Assembly (NCBI RefSeq): GCF_001430825.1
Contig: NZ_CP010535.1
Coordinates: 414,501-478,500, forward strand
Length of the DNA stretch: 64,000 bases
Reading direction: 5' to 3'
Source of the DNA: Sediminicola sp. YIK13
GTDB taxonomy: Bacteria; Bacteroidota; Bacteroidia; Flavobacteriales; Flavobacteriaceae
The notes beneath the pieces are model-generated. The model worked only from the letters and a program-made list of their open reading frames with translations. It was not told the origin of the DNA and did no database searches. This document shows positions 1 through 8,663 of this stretch, in pieces; positions within the stretch are counted from its first letter, which is position 1, and each line of letters opens with the position of its first letter. The translations under genes and the position numbers were made by a program.

Positions 1-129
1 TTTTTCGTAAGGGGTATTGGCCTTGCCTTTTATTTTAAGGACGCCACCTTCTTCCGATACATCTCCATCTTTTATGCCCAGTTTTTCCCCAAGGGTTAAG
101 ACACCTTGGTATTTGTCTTTAGTGCTCAT
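1..129 (-). CDS. LysM/BON-type peptidoglycan-binding protein, N-terminal part
   Basis: The ATG at 127-129 (minus strand) opens a frame that stays open to the window edge, giving 43 residues that begin MSTKDKYQGVLTLGEKLGIK and continue through a segment reading EEGGVLKIKGKANTPYEK. This matches the N-terminal BON-like half that I recall for small flavobacterial LysM proteins related to E. coli Kbp/YgaU, which bind peptidoglycan or potassium. The LysM half lies outside the window, so the domain assignment rests on recall of the family and not on a visible LysM motif. It is divergent from rpsA. Confidence 0.6.
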   Translation of the reverse strand, partial: MSTKDKYQGVLTLGEKLGIKDGDVSEEGGVLKIKGKANTPYEK

Positions 130-240
130 GTTCAATTTTTTTAAATGTTAATATTATGCTGTTTAAGGTACGGATTTTCAAGGATTTTGAGAATATTTCC
201 TTCAAATAGTTCTTTCCGGAGCAACCTTCTATAAATAAGT

Positions 241-270
241 TTGTAAAACCATTATTTAGTTGTATTTTTG
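241..270 (+). promoter_or_regulatory. Bacteroidota-type promoter of rpsA
   Basis: TTG at 241-243 is followed after 19 nt by TATTTTTG at 263-270, a full match to the Bacteroidota housekeeping promoter (-33 TTG, -7 TAnnTTTG). It would start transcription near 277 and give an rpsA 5' leader of about 110 nt. Confidence 0.75.
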
Positions 271-390
271 CACACCTTTTTTACAGAGAGTCGAGAGGAA
301 AAGGTAATAAAAAAAAATTTATATATAACATCTTCTGCAGTAATTGTTTAGCTCTTGGATGGCTGCGGAATACAAATTAATTATCAGCAA

Positions 391-2229
391 ATGGCTGAAG
401 AAAAAACAACAGCGCAAGTAGATGAAACTACGCAAGACGCTAAAGAAACAAAAGTAGAGACCCAAGTACAGGATCCAAAAGAGTTTTTGGAAAACTTCAA
501 TTGGGAAAAGTATGAACAAGGTATTGAGCGTGTTGATGATTCCAAATTACAGGAATTTGAAACATTGGTAGCTAAAAACTTTGTGGATACTGCAGATGAG
601 GAAGTAGTTGAAGGAACTGTAGTTTACCTTACAGATCGTGAAGCTATTATTGACATCAATGCAAAATCTGAAGGTGTTATCTCTCTTAACGAATTTCGTT
701 ACAACCCAGATCTTAAGGTTGGAGACAAAGTTGAGGTGTTGATAGATATCCGTGAGGATAAGAGTGGACAGTTGGTATTATCTCACAGAAAAGCCAGAAC
801 TATCATGGCTTGGGACAGAGTTAATGCAGCCCACGACAAAGAAGAAATCGTTAATGGTTTTGTTAAATGTAGAACTAAAGGTGGTATGATCGTTGATGTT
901 TTCGGCATCGAAGCTTTCTTGCCAGGTTCTCAAATAGATGTGAAGCCTATCCGTGACTACGATCAGTACGTAGGAAAAACTATGGAGTTCAAAGTTGTGA
1001 AAATCAACCATGAGTTCAAAAACGTAGTAGTATCCCACAAAGCGTTGATCGAAGCGGATATCGAAGAACAGAAAAAAGAGATTATCGGTCAATTGGAAAA
1101 AGGACAAGTATTGGAAGGTGTTGTTAAGAACATCACTTCTTATGGTGTCTTTATTGACCTTGGAGGTGTTGATGGTCTTATCCATATCACTGATCTTTCA
1201 TGGAGCAGAATCAACCACCCGAACGAGGTTGTTGAACTTGACCAGAAATTGAACGTGGTTATCTTGGATTTCGATGACAACAAATCTAGAATCCAATTAG
1301 GATTGAAGCAATTGGAGAAACATCCTTGGGATGCCTTGAGCGAAGAGATCAAAGTTGGTGATAAAGTAAAAGGTAAAGTAGTAGTTATTGCTGATTACGG
1401 TGCATTTATTGAAGTAGCTGAAGGAGTTGAAGGACTTATTCACGTTTCTGAAATGTCATGGTCTACACATTTGAGATCTGCACAGGATTTCGTAAATGTT
1501 GGAGACGAAGTAGAAGCAGTGGTATTGACTTTGGATAGAGAAGACAGAAAAATGTCTCTTGGAATCAAGCAATTGACTCCAGATCCATGGACCGATATTA
1601 CTACTAAATATCCAGTAGGTTCCAAGCACAAAGGAATCGTTCGTAACTTCACAAACTTCGGCGTATTTGTTGAAATGGAAGAAGGTATCGATGGTTTGAT
1701 CTATATTTCAGATCTTTCTTGGACTAAGAAAATCAAGCATCCATCAGAATTTGTTACCGTTGGTGACACATTGGAAGTGGAAGTATTGGAATTGGATGTT
1801 GAAGGACGTAAATTGAGCTTGGGCCACAAACAGACTACTGTTAACCCATGGGACAAATACGAAACTGAATTTGCATTGGATACCGTTCATAAAGGTGCCA
1901 TCGCAGAGATCGTTGACAAAGGAGCTACCGTAAACTTCAATGAGGACATCGTTGCATTTGTACCGACACGTCACTTGGAAAAAGAAGATGGTAAGAAACT
2001 TGTAAAAGGTGAAGAGGCAGATTTCAAAATTATTGAGTTCAATAAAGAATTCAAAAGAGTTGTCGCTAGCCATACAGCAATCTTTAGGGAAGAAGAGCAA
2101 CGTAATGTAAAAGCTGCAGTTAGAAAAGCTGCTGCAAATGCAGACGAAGCTAAACCAACCTTAGGTGATGCCAACGAAGCGTTACAAGCGTTGAAAGATA
2201 AAATGGACGCTGCTGCCAAGAAAAAGTAA
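391..2229 (+). CDS. rpsA: 30S ribosomal protein S1
   Basis: Ribosomal protein S1 binds mRNA on the small subunit and helps initiation; in Bacteroidota, which lack Shine-Dalgarno pairing, it is thought to be especially important. The 612-residue product has an acidic N-terminal stretch and six S1/OB repeats from about residue 72 to 565. Repeats 3-5 have the classic form ending GLIHITDLSW, GLIHVSEMSW and GLIYISDLSW; repeats 1, 2 and 6 are divergent, as usual. I chose ATG 391 (MAEEKTTAQ); the frame extends to a TTG at 355, but the extension (MDGCGIQINYQQ) does not look like S1. It has its own promoter and a strong terminator, so it is probably monocistronic. Confidence 0.95.
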   Translation: MAEEKTTAQVDETTQDAKETKVETQVQDPKEFLENFNWEKYEQGIERVDDSKLQEFETLVAKNFVDTADEEVVEGTVVYLTDREAIIDINAKSEGVISLNEFRYNPDLKVGDKVEVLIDIREDKSGQLVLSHRKARTIMAWDRVNAAHDKEEIVNGFVKCRTKGGMIVDVFGIEAFLPGSQIDVKPIRDYDQYVGKTMEFKVVKINHEFKNVVVSHKALIEADIEEQKKEIIGQLEKGQVLEGVVKNITSYGVFIDLGGVDGLIHITDLSWSRINHPNEVVELDQKLNVVILDFDDNKSRIQLGLKQLEKHPWDALSEEIKVGDKVKGKVVVIADYGAFIEVAEGVEGLIHVSEMSWSTHLRSAQDFVNVGDEVEAVVLTLDREDRKMSLGIKQLTPDPWTDITTKYPVGSKHKGIVRNFTNFGVFVEMEEGIDGLIYISDLSWTKKIKHPSEFVTVGDTLEVEVLELDVEGRKLSLGHKQTTVNPWDKYETEFALDTVHKGAIAEIVDKGATVNFNEDIVAFVPTRHLEKEDGKKLVKGEEADFKIIEFNKEFKRVVASHTAIFREEEQRNVKAAVRKAAANADEAKPTLGDANEALQALKDKMDAAAKKK

Positions 2230-2250
2230 GCATCTGTTTATTCATAATTG

Positions 2251-2284
2251 AAAAGCCCGGACAATTTGTCCGGGCTTTTTTTGT
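2251..2284 (+). terminator. Intrinsic terminator of rpsA
   Basis: AAAAGCCCGGACAA and its complement TTGTCCGGGCTTTT form a near-perfect hairpin followed by a T-run, 21 nt after the rpsA stop codon. Confidence 0.9.
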
Positions 2285-2384
2285 TTCCATTTTTTAAAAG
2301 AGATGAACCACGCTTTAATTTACCCCTCGTATATTGGAAGGAAATCCCTATTTTTGTTTTTCAATAGAATCGGTCTCCTAACGT

Positions 2385-2924
2385 ATGAGTCAAAAAGTAC
2401 TACTTTCCTCTAAAGAAATACACATTATCCTTCACCGATTGGCTTGCCAACTATTAGAGAATCATTTGGATTTTAGCAATACGGTACTCATCGGTCTTCA
2501 GCCCAGAGGAACTTTTTTGGCGGAACGATTGGCCAAAATCCTAAAGGAGGAATATGGTATTAAAAAGATAGAACTTGGGTTCTTGGACATCACCTTCTAT
2601 AGGGATGATTTTAGAAGAGGCAACAAACCATTAGAGGCCAATGAAACAAAGATGGACTTTCTTGTTGATGATAAAAAGGTGGTATTGATAGATGATGTCT
2701 TGTATACCGGGCGAAGTATCCGTGCAGCCTTAACCGCCATTCAGTCTTTTGGCAGGCCTTTGGAAATAGAATTGCTGACCTTGATCGATAGAAGGTTCAG
2801 TCGTCATTTGCCCATTCAGCCCAATTATAGGGGCAGACAGGTAGATGCCATTAATGAGGAAAAAGTAAAGGTAATGTGGAAGGAAAATGATGGGGAAGAC
2901 ACCATTTATTTAATTAATAAATAA
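2385..2924 (+). CDS. pyrR: Bifunctional pyr regulator / uracil phosphoribosyltransferase PyrR
   Basis: This is a type I phosphoribosyltransferase of 179 residues, the usual PyrR length. The PRPP-binding motif is VVLIDDVLYTGRSI at about residues 99-112, and the loop with LQPRG near 38-42 is also typical. PyrR converts uracil plus PRPP to UMP and, in Firmicutes, binds pyr mRNA to attenuate transcription. It lies 70 nt upstream of pyrB. I see no clear PyrR-binding attenuator hairpin before pyrR or pyrB, so whether it acts as an RNA-binding regulator here is open. Confidence 0.92.
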   Translation: MSQKVLLSSKEIHIILHRLACQLLENHLDFSNTVLIGLQPRGTFLAERLAKILKEEYGIKKIELGFLDITFYRDDFRRGNKPLEANETKMDFLVDDKKVVLIDDVLYTGRSIRAALTAIQSFGRPLEIELLTLIDRRFSRHLPIQPNYRGRQVDAINEEKVKVMWKENDGEDTIYLINK

Positions 2925-2994
2925 TATAGAAATAGCGCTGAAGTAACTTATTAAGGGTTAAAAGGCGCAGTAGAATAAATAGAAATTAAAGCAT

Positions 2995-3921
2995 ATGAGC
3001 GAATTAAGTGTAAAGCACTTGCTAGGGATTAAGTATCTAAATGAAAAAGATATTCAGCTCATTTTTGAAACTGCCGATCATTTTAAGGAAGTAATTAATC
3101 GTTCCATTAAAAAGGTGCCGTCTCTTCGAGACATCACTATCGCCAACATATTTTTTGAGAACAGTACCAGAACCAGGCTTTCTTTTGAACTAGCAGAGAA
3201 ACGTCTGTCAGCAGATGTAGTTAACTTTTCCGCAGCCCAATCCTCCGTAAAAAAAGGAGAGACCCTTATAGATACAGTAAATAACATCCTTTCCATGAAA
3301 GTGGATATGGTGGTCATGCGCCATCCAAATCCGGGGGCAGGAATATTTCTTTCCAAACATGTAAAAGCTTCTATAGTAAATGCTGGTGACGGAGCACATG
3401 AGCATCCTACCCAAGCCCTATTGGACTCTTATTCTATCCGAGAAAAATTGGGAAGCGTGGCAGGCAAGAATGTGGTTATTGTGGGAGATATTCTACATTC
3501 GCGGGTAGCTTTGTCAAATATCTTTGCCCTTAAACTTCAAGGGGCAAACGTGAAGGTCTGTGGCCCAAAAACATTGATGCCAAAGCATATCGAATCCTTA
3601 GGGGTAACAGTAGAGACCAACTTAAGAAAGGCGCTTAATTGGTGTGATGTTGCCAATATGTTGCGCATTCAGAACGAACGTATGGATATAAGTTATTTTC
3701 CGACCACTAGGGAATACACCCAACAATTTGGGGTGAACAAAGTCTTGTTGGATAGTTTGGATAAGGAAATAGTAATCATGCACCCAGGCCCTATCAACAG
3801 GGGCGTGGAGATAACAAGCGATGTTGCCGACTCCAATCAGTCCATCATTCTTAACCAGGTGGAAAATGGGGTAGCTATTCGCATGGCAGTCATATATTTA
3901 TTGGCTTCAAAAATAAAATAA
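2995..3921 (+). CDS. pyrB: Aspartate carbamoyltransferase catalytic subunit
   Basis: PyrB makes carbamoyl-aspartate from carbamoyl phosphate and aspartate, the first committed step of pyrimidine synthesis. The 308-residue product carries the carbamoyl-phosphate signature FFENSTRTRLSFE at about 53-65, HPTQALLD near 136, and HPGPINRGVE near the C-terminus. The length fits the catalytic chain. No pyrI gene follows, so this is probably an unregulated-type ATCase. It follows pyrR, and a small conserved gene starts 6 nt downstream. Confidence 0.95.
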   Translation: MSELSVKHLLGIKYLNEKDIQLIFETADHFKEVINRSIKKVPSLRDITIANIFFENSTRTRLSFELAEKRLSADVVNFSAAQSSVKKGETLIDTVNNILSMKVDMVVMRHPNPGAGIFLSKHVKASIVNAGDGAHEHPTQALLDSYSIREKLGSVAGKNVVIVGDILHSRVALSNIFALKLQGANVKVCGPKTLMPKHIESLGVTVETNLRKALNWCDVANMLRIQNERMDISYFPTTREYTQQFGVNKVLLDSLDKEIVIMHPGPINRGVEITSDVADSNQSIILNQVENGVAIRMAVIYLLASKIK

Positions 3922-3927
3922 GATCCT

Positions 3928-4269
3928 ATGATTTTCAACAGAGAAGACACTACGACCATTGTTTTACAGGAAAATACTTCCTTAAAGGTATTTTTGGAAA
4001 ATTTAAAATCAGGGTATCCAAAAATTAAGAACGATCATATTATCGTGAACCTATTTTCATTCTCCAAGCTTACGGCGAATGATGTTTTGGAGTTCCATGA
4101 GCTTTCAGTGGCCCATAGAAAATTAAAGAAATCTTTTATTCTGGTTACAGACAAGGTAACTTATGAAGAAGTGCCAGATCATATCATTGTAGTGCCAACC
4201 ATACAAGAGGCCAGGGATGTCATTGAGATGGAGGAGATTGAGCGCGATTTGGATTTGGAAGAAGAGTAG
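3928..4269 (+). CDS. Conserved small protein between pyrB and rnz
   Basis: The product has 113 residues, no signal peptide or membrane segment, and a strongly acidic C-terminus ending DLDLEEE. It begins MIFNREDTTTIVLQE, and the alternating hydrophobic pattern (IIVNLFSF, KKSFILVTD, HIIVVPT) suggests a small alpha/beta fold resembling STAS domains. I recognise it as a protein often found next to ribonuclease Z in flavobacteria, but I know of no assigned function. The 6-nt gap to pyrB indicates cotranscription. Fold similarity is inference from the pattern only. Confidence 0.7.
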   Translation: MIFNREDTTTIVLQENTSLKVFLENLKSGYPKIKNDHIIVNLFSFSKLTANDVLEFHELSVAHRKLKKSFILVTDKVTYEEVPDHIIVVPTIQEARDVIEMEEIERDLDLEEE

Positions 4270-4345
4270 ATATACTTCCTAATGAACATAGGCCAATGTC
4301 TAAAAGGATTGTTCTCCTCAGTTAGTGCCTTAACTTAAAAACTAC

Positions 4346-5254
4346 ATGAAATTACACATCTTAGGTTGTTATGCCGCCACGCCCAGAACTTTTACCAACC
4401 CAACGGCTCAAGTCCTGGAAATTAAAAACCATTTATTTTTGATTGATTGTGGAGAGGGGACGCAAGTACAGCTAAGAAAACATAAAATAAAGTTTTCCCG
4501 CATCCAGCATATATTTATTTCCCATTTACATGGGGATCATTTTTTTGGACTTCCAGGATTAATATCTACCTTCCGATTATTAGGTCGAAAGACGGCATTA
4601 CATATTTATGGTCCTAAAGGGATAAAAGAGGCTGTGACCCTGCTCTTGAAATTGGGAGATTCTTGGACAAATTATCCCTTGATATTTCATGAACTTACGA
4701 CCAAGCTACCTGAACTTGTTTTTGAAGATGAGAAAGTTACGGTAGATACCATTCCGTTGGACCATAGGGTGTATACCAATGGATTTCTATTTCGGGAGAA
4801 ACCTGCGGACCGAAAATTAAATATAGAAGTGGTAAAAAAGTACAGTATCGATACGTGTTACTACCAAAATATTAAAAGTGGAAAGGATATTGTTTTGGAT
4901 AACGGCATTATTGTTCCCAACCGTGAACTCACCTTTGAACCACCCAAACCCAAGAGTTATGCCTTTTGTAGCGACACGGCATATATGCCGGATATGGTGC
5001 CGCAAATCAATGAGGTGGACGTGTTGTACCATGAATCTACTTTTTTGGAATCTGAGCAGCATATGGCCCCTAAGACCAAGCATGCTACCGCCAAGGAAGC
5101 CGCCAGTATTGCCAAGGCAGCAAATGTGGGGGTCCTTATTTTGGGCCATTACTCTACGCGATATGCTTCTATTGAGCTTTTTAAAGAAGAGGCAATGGAG
5201 GTTTTTGAGCGTGTTGAATTGGCAGATGATGGAAAGTCATTTGATTTTCATTAG
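4346..5254 (+). CDS. rnz: Ribonuclease Z
   Basis: This is a metallo-beta-lactamase-fold endonuclease that removes 3' trailers from tRNA precursors. The 302-residue product has the zinc motif HLHGDH at residues 60-65 (FISHLHGDHFFGLPG), the C-terminal metal ligands FCSDTAYMPD near residue 210 and GHYSTRY near 270, and the typical RNase Z opening MKLHILGC. None of the three tRNA genes at 52.4 kb encodes a 3' CCA, so trailer removal followed by CCA addition is needed in this organism. Confidence 0.94.
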   Translation: MKLHILGCYAATPRTFTNPTAQVLEIKNHLFLIDCGEGTQVQLRKHKIKFSRIQHIFISHLHGDHFFGLPGLISTFRLLGRKTALHIYGPKGIKEAVTLLLKLGDSWTNYPLIFHELTTKLPELVFEDEKVTVDTIPLDHRVYTNGFLFREKPADRKLNIEVVKKYSIDTCYYQNIKSGKDIVLDNGIIVPNRELTFEPPKPKSYAFCSDTAYMPDMVPQINEVDVLYHESTFLESEQHMAPKTKHATAKEAASIAKAANVGVLILGHYSTRYASIELFKEEAMEVFERVELADDGKSFDFH

Positions 5255-5423
5255 CCTTGTTGTTTTAAGCAAACGTTCAATTTAATGGACCAAAAGGCCA
5301 ACTTAGTCCTTTTTGTTATCCTTAGCCAAAAAATTGATAAAAAGCGTTTAGACTTTTCGTGAATTGCGTTCTTTTCCTCATTTTTGTCACTAAGAGGCTG
5401 GTAACGAAATAATCTAGTGTTAA

Positions 5424-6071
5424 ATGCAGAAAGATTTAGGCAATTATAGAAAGAGCTATGAAAAGAGTGCCTTGGAAGAAGGCGGAATTTCTGACAATCC
5501 CATAGAATTATTCCAAAAGTGGTTTTATGAAGTGGAGGCTTCGGAAGGGATTGATGAGCCTAATGCCATGACGATATCAACTATTGGTTTGGATGGTTTT
5601 CCAAAAAGCAGGGTGGTGCTGCTTAAAAAGTATACGTTTGAAGGATTTATTTTCTATACGAACTATACTAGTGAAAAGGGAAAGGCAATTGCGAACAATC
5701 CCAATGTATGCCTTTCATTTTTTTGGCCCAATATGGAACGACAGATCATTATTAAGGGAAAAGCCGAGAAGTTAGCAGAAAATCTATCCGATGGTTATTT
5801 TGAATCTAGGCCTGAAGGAAGTAAACTAGGGGCAATTGTTTCGGATCAAAGTAGCGTTATACCTTCTAGATCGGTACTAGAGGATAAATTGAAAGCCTTG
5901 GAAAAAGAATTCCAGGGCAAAGAGATACAAAGACCGGATTTCTGGGGTGGGTATATGGTAAAACCTGTATCCATAGAATTTTGGCAGGGAAGACCCAACA
6001 GATTACATGATAGGGTAAGATACTCCTTGCAAGAAGATTACAATTGGAAAATAGAGCGTTTGGCACCTTAA
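5424..6071 (+). CDS. pdxH: Pyridoxamine 5'-phosphate oxidase
   Basis: This FMN-dependent enzyme oxidises pyridoxamine- or pyridoxine-5'-phosphate to PLP. The 215-residue length matches the family. Visible family features are PNAMTISTIGLDGFPKSRVVLLK, the FMN-binding segment FYTNYTSEKG, and the C-terminal signature IEFWQGRPNRLHDR. It is followed 11 nt later by the SixA-like phosphatase, so it may be the first gene of the polyphosphate transcript. Confidence 0.94.
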   Translation: MQKDLGNYRKSYEKSALEEGGISDNPIELFQKWFYEVEASEGIDEPNAMTISTIGLDGFPKSRVVLLKKYTFEGFIFYTNYTSEKGKAIANNPNVCLSFFWPNMERQIIIKGKAEKLAENLSDGYFESRPEGSKLGAIVSDQSSVIPSRSVLEDKLKALEKEFQGKEIQRPDFWGGYMVKPVSIEFWQGRPNRLHDRVRYSLQEDYNWKIERLAP

Positions 6072-6082
6072 AATCATACCTT

Positions 6083-6571
6083 ATGAAAACATTGATCTTA
6101 GTGCGTCATGGAAAATCGTCTTGGGAATATCAAGTTGATGATCAGGATAGGCCATTAAAGGAAAGGGGAATTAAGGATGGCCATCTTGTTGGTTCGGCCT
6201 TAAAATCAAAGAATATTAGCATTGACGCCGCATTCTCTAGTCCGGCTAATAGAGCTTTGCATACCTGTATGATTGTATTGCGCAAACTGGATTTTCCTTT
6301 ACACAAACTTCGGATCACAAAGGAATTGTACGATTTCTCTGGGGAGGATGTGTTCCATTTTGTAAAAAACCTGGATAACCAATATGAAACCGTCCTTATT
6401 TTTGGACATAATTACGCATTCACCAATGTGGCCAATAGCTTGGGAAGTAAAGCCATAGACAATGTGCCCACTACAGGCATGGTGCAACTAAATTTTAGTG
6501 TAGATCGCTGGGAGGATATTGCAAAAGGAACTACTGAACAGACTATTTTCCCAAAACAACTTAAAAAATGA
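6083..6571 (+). CDS. SixA-like histidine phosphatase family protein
   Basis: The 162-residue product belongs to the histidine phosphatase (phosphoglycerate mutase-like) superfamily. The RHG motif is at residues 8-10 (LVRHGKSSWEY), and the second catalytic His is in LIFGHNYAF. Its small size and RHGKSSW opening place it with SixA, which in E. coli removes phosphate from a protein histidine. I chose ATG 6083 because the longer frame from 6044 overlaps pdxH and adds a sequence foreign to the family. Its stop overlaps the ppk1 start (ATGA), indicating translational coupling with an enzyme that works through a phosphohistidine. Confidence 0.88.
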   Translation: MKTLILVRHGKSSWEYQVDDQDRPLKERGIKDGHLVGSALKSKNISIDAAFSSPANRALHTCMIVLRKLDFPLHKLRITKELYDFSGEDVFHFVKNLDNQYETVLIFGHNYAFTNVANSLGSKAIDNVPTTGMVQLNFSVDRWEDIAKGTTEQTIFPKQLKK

Positions 6572-8652
6572 TCAAATCCAAATACCAATATATCAACCGG
6601 GAAATAAGCTGGTTGCAATTTAACGAACGCGTATTACAGGAAAGTGCAGACAAGAACGTCCCTTTGATAGAGAGGCTGAGATTTGTTGGAATTTTCTCTA
6701 ATAATTTAGATGAATTTTTTAAAGTACGATATGCCACGGTTAAAAGAATTGTCGAAGCCGGGAGATCTGGGAAGAGTGTTCTAGGGGGAGAAATTGCAAA
6801 AGACCTATTGGAGGAAATCACGGAAATCGTAATTAGGCAGCAGACCAAAAGTTTAAAGATACTTGGTGACATTGAAAAGGAATTGGAGACCAAAAATATC
6901 TTTTTGATCAATGAAAAGGAGATAAAAGACAGTCAGGCCGAATTTATCAGGAGTTACTTTGCTCAAAAAGTGAGTCCGGTATTAATGACCATTATCCTCA
7001 ATGATCTTGCCGAATTTCCAACGCTAAAGGATACAGCAGCCTATCTTGCCGTTAAAATAATCTTGAAAAAAGACGAAAAGCATCCAACGGAGGACGGGAA
7101 AAAGGAAAAACGTTATGCCCTTATAGAAATCCCAAAAGGTATAGACCGTTTTGTTGTCATTCCGAGCCAAGAGGATAAGAGTTATATCATCATGTTGGAT
7201 GATCTGATTCGATACTCCTTGGGCAATATCTTTAATATGTTCAATTATGAGTCTATCACTGCCCACATGATCAAGATTACCCGTGATGCGGAACTTGATA
7301 TAGACAATGATTTGAGCAAGAGTTTTATTGAGAAAATTTCATCCAGCGTAGAGCACAGAAAGATCAGTGATCCTGTCCGTTTTGTCTATGACAAAAATAT
7401 AGGAAGGGACACCTTGGAATTTTTAAAGGATAAAATGAACATTGAGGATACGGATAGCGTTATTCCCGGGGGACGATATCACAATAGAAGGGATTATATG
7501 GGCTTTCCCAGTTTGGGACGTGAAGATCTGATGTATGAAAAAATTAAGCCGCTGCCCATAAAGGATTTTTCAATGGAGGGGAGTTTGTTCAATCTTATTG
7601 CAAAAAAGGATTACCTGCAATACACTCCATACCATACCTTTTCCTACGTTATTAGGTTTTTAAGGGAAGCAGCCTTGGACCCTAAAGTGAAAAGCATAAA
7701 AATTACAGTATATCGTTTGGCAGACAATTCACAGGTCACAGCCTCCCTGATCAATGCTGTAAAAAATGGCAAACAGGTTACGGTACAAATAGAACTTCAG
7801 GCCAGATTTGATGAGCAGGCAAATATCCAATATGCAGAACAATTACAGGCAGAAGGGGTAAAGCTCATCTTTGGGGTTCCAGGATTAAAGGTACACAGCA
7901 AAATATGTCTTATAGAACGGGAGGAAGACGGAGTGAATAAACGTTACGGATTTATCAGTACGGGTAACTTTAACGAAGCTACGGCAAGGATCTATACAGA
8001 TTATACACTTTTTACCGCTCATGATCCTATATTAAAAGAGCTGAATATGGTTTTTGATTTCTTCGAAACCACATATAAGATCAATAAATACAAACATCTC
8101 ATTGTTTCGCCGCACTACACCAAAAATGTGTTCAAGAAACTGATAGATAAGGAGATTGAGAATGCCAAAGCGGGTAAGGAGGCGTATATAAAGATCAAAA
8201 TGAACAGTTTCACCTCTTATAAGATGGTGGATAAATTATATGAGGCCAGCAAGGCCGGGGTGAAGATTCAATTGATAATAAGAGGAATCTGTTGCCTCGT
8301 GCCAGGAGTAAAAGGGTTGAGTGAAAATATTGAAGCCATTAGTGTTGTGGATAAATTTTTGGAACATCCAAGGGTATTCATATTTTCTAATAATGGAGAC
8401 CCTAAAGTGTATATATCCTCAGCAGATTGGATGACAAGAAATCTAGATTACCGGGTGGAGGTAGGATGTCCAATTTATGATCCTGAATTAAAACAGGAGC
8501 TATTGGATACTTTTGAGATTTCTTGGATGGATAATGTCAAGGCGAGAGTCTTCAGTGCCAATCAGGATAATGCCTATAGGAAAAATAACAAAGTCAAGGT
8601 GCGTTCCCAGTTTGCGATTTATGACTATTACCTTAAAAAATTAAACGCTTAA
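6568..8652 (+). CDS. ppk1: Polyphosphate kinase 1
   Basis: PPK1 polymerises the gamma-phosphate of ATP into polyphosphate through an autophosphorylated histidine. The 694-residue product has the N-terminal domain (NREISWLQFNERVLQEA-like, about residues 9-24) and two phospholipase D-like halves. The phosphorylated histidine is H443 in KVHSK, and the second conserved histidine is H600 in LEHPRV. Family blocks such as STGNFNE and NLDYRVEV are present. It starts inside the stop of the SixA-like gene and is followed 11 nt later by ppx, giving a make-and-degrade polyphosphate module. Confidence 0.96.
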   Translation: MIKSKYQYINREISWLQFNERVLQESADKNVPLIERLRFVGIFSNNLDEFFKVRYATVKRIVEAGRSGKSVLGGEIAKDLLEEITEIVIRQQTKSLKILGDIEKELETKNIFLINEKEIKDSQAEFIRSYFAQKVSPVLMTIILNDLAEFPTLKDTAAYLAVKIILKKDEKHPTEDGKKEKRYALIEIPKGIDRFVVIPSQEDKSYIIMLDDLIRYSLGNIFNMFNYESITAHMIKITRDAELDIDNDLSKSFIEKISSSVEHRKISDPVRFVYDKNIGRDTLEFLKDKMNIEDTDSVIPGGRYHNRRDYMGFPSLGREDLMYEKIKPLPIKDFSMEGSLFNLIAKKDYLQYTPYHTFSYVIRFLREAALDPKVKSIKITVYRLADNSQVTASLINAVKNGKQVTVQIELQARFDEQANIQYAEQLQAEGVKLIFGVPGLKVHSKICLIEREEDGVNKRYGFISTGNFNEATARIYTDYTLFTAHDPILKELNMVFDFFETTYKINKYKHLIVSPHYTKNVFKKLIDKEIENAKAGKEAYIKIKMNSFTSYKMVDKLYEASKAGVKIQLIIRGICCLVPGVKGLSENIEAISVVDKFLEHPRVFIFSNNGDPKVYISSADWMTRNLDYRVEVGCPIYDPELKQELLDTFEISWMDNVKARVFSANQDNAYRKNNKVKVRSQFAIYDYYLKKLNA

Positions 8653-8663
8653 GCCAAGGTATT

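Noticed and set aside
355-390. Longer rpsA start at TTG 355
   Set aside because: The added residues are unlike S1 N-termini and ATG 391 gives the usual MAEE-type start.
2284-2994. PyrR-dependent attenuator before pyrR or pyrB
   Set aside because: No terminator/antiterminator pair or conserved PyrR-binding loop was found in the short leaders.
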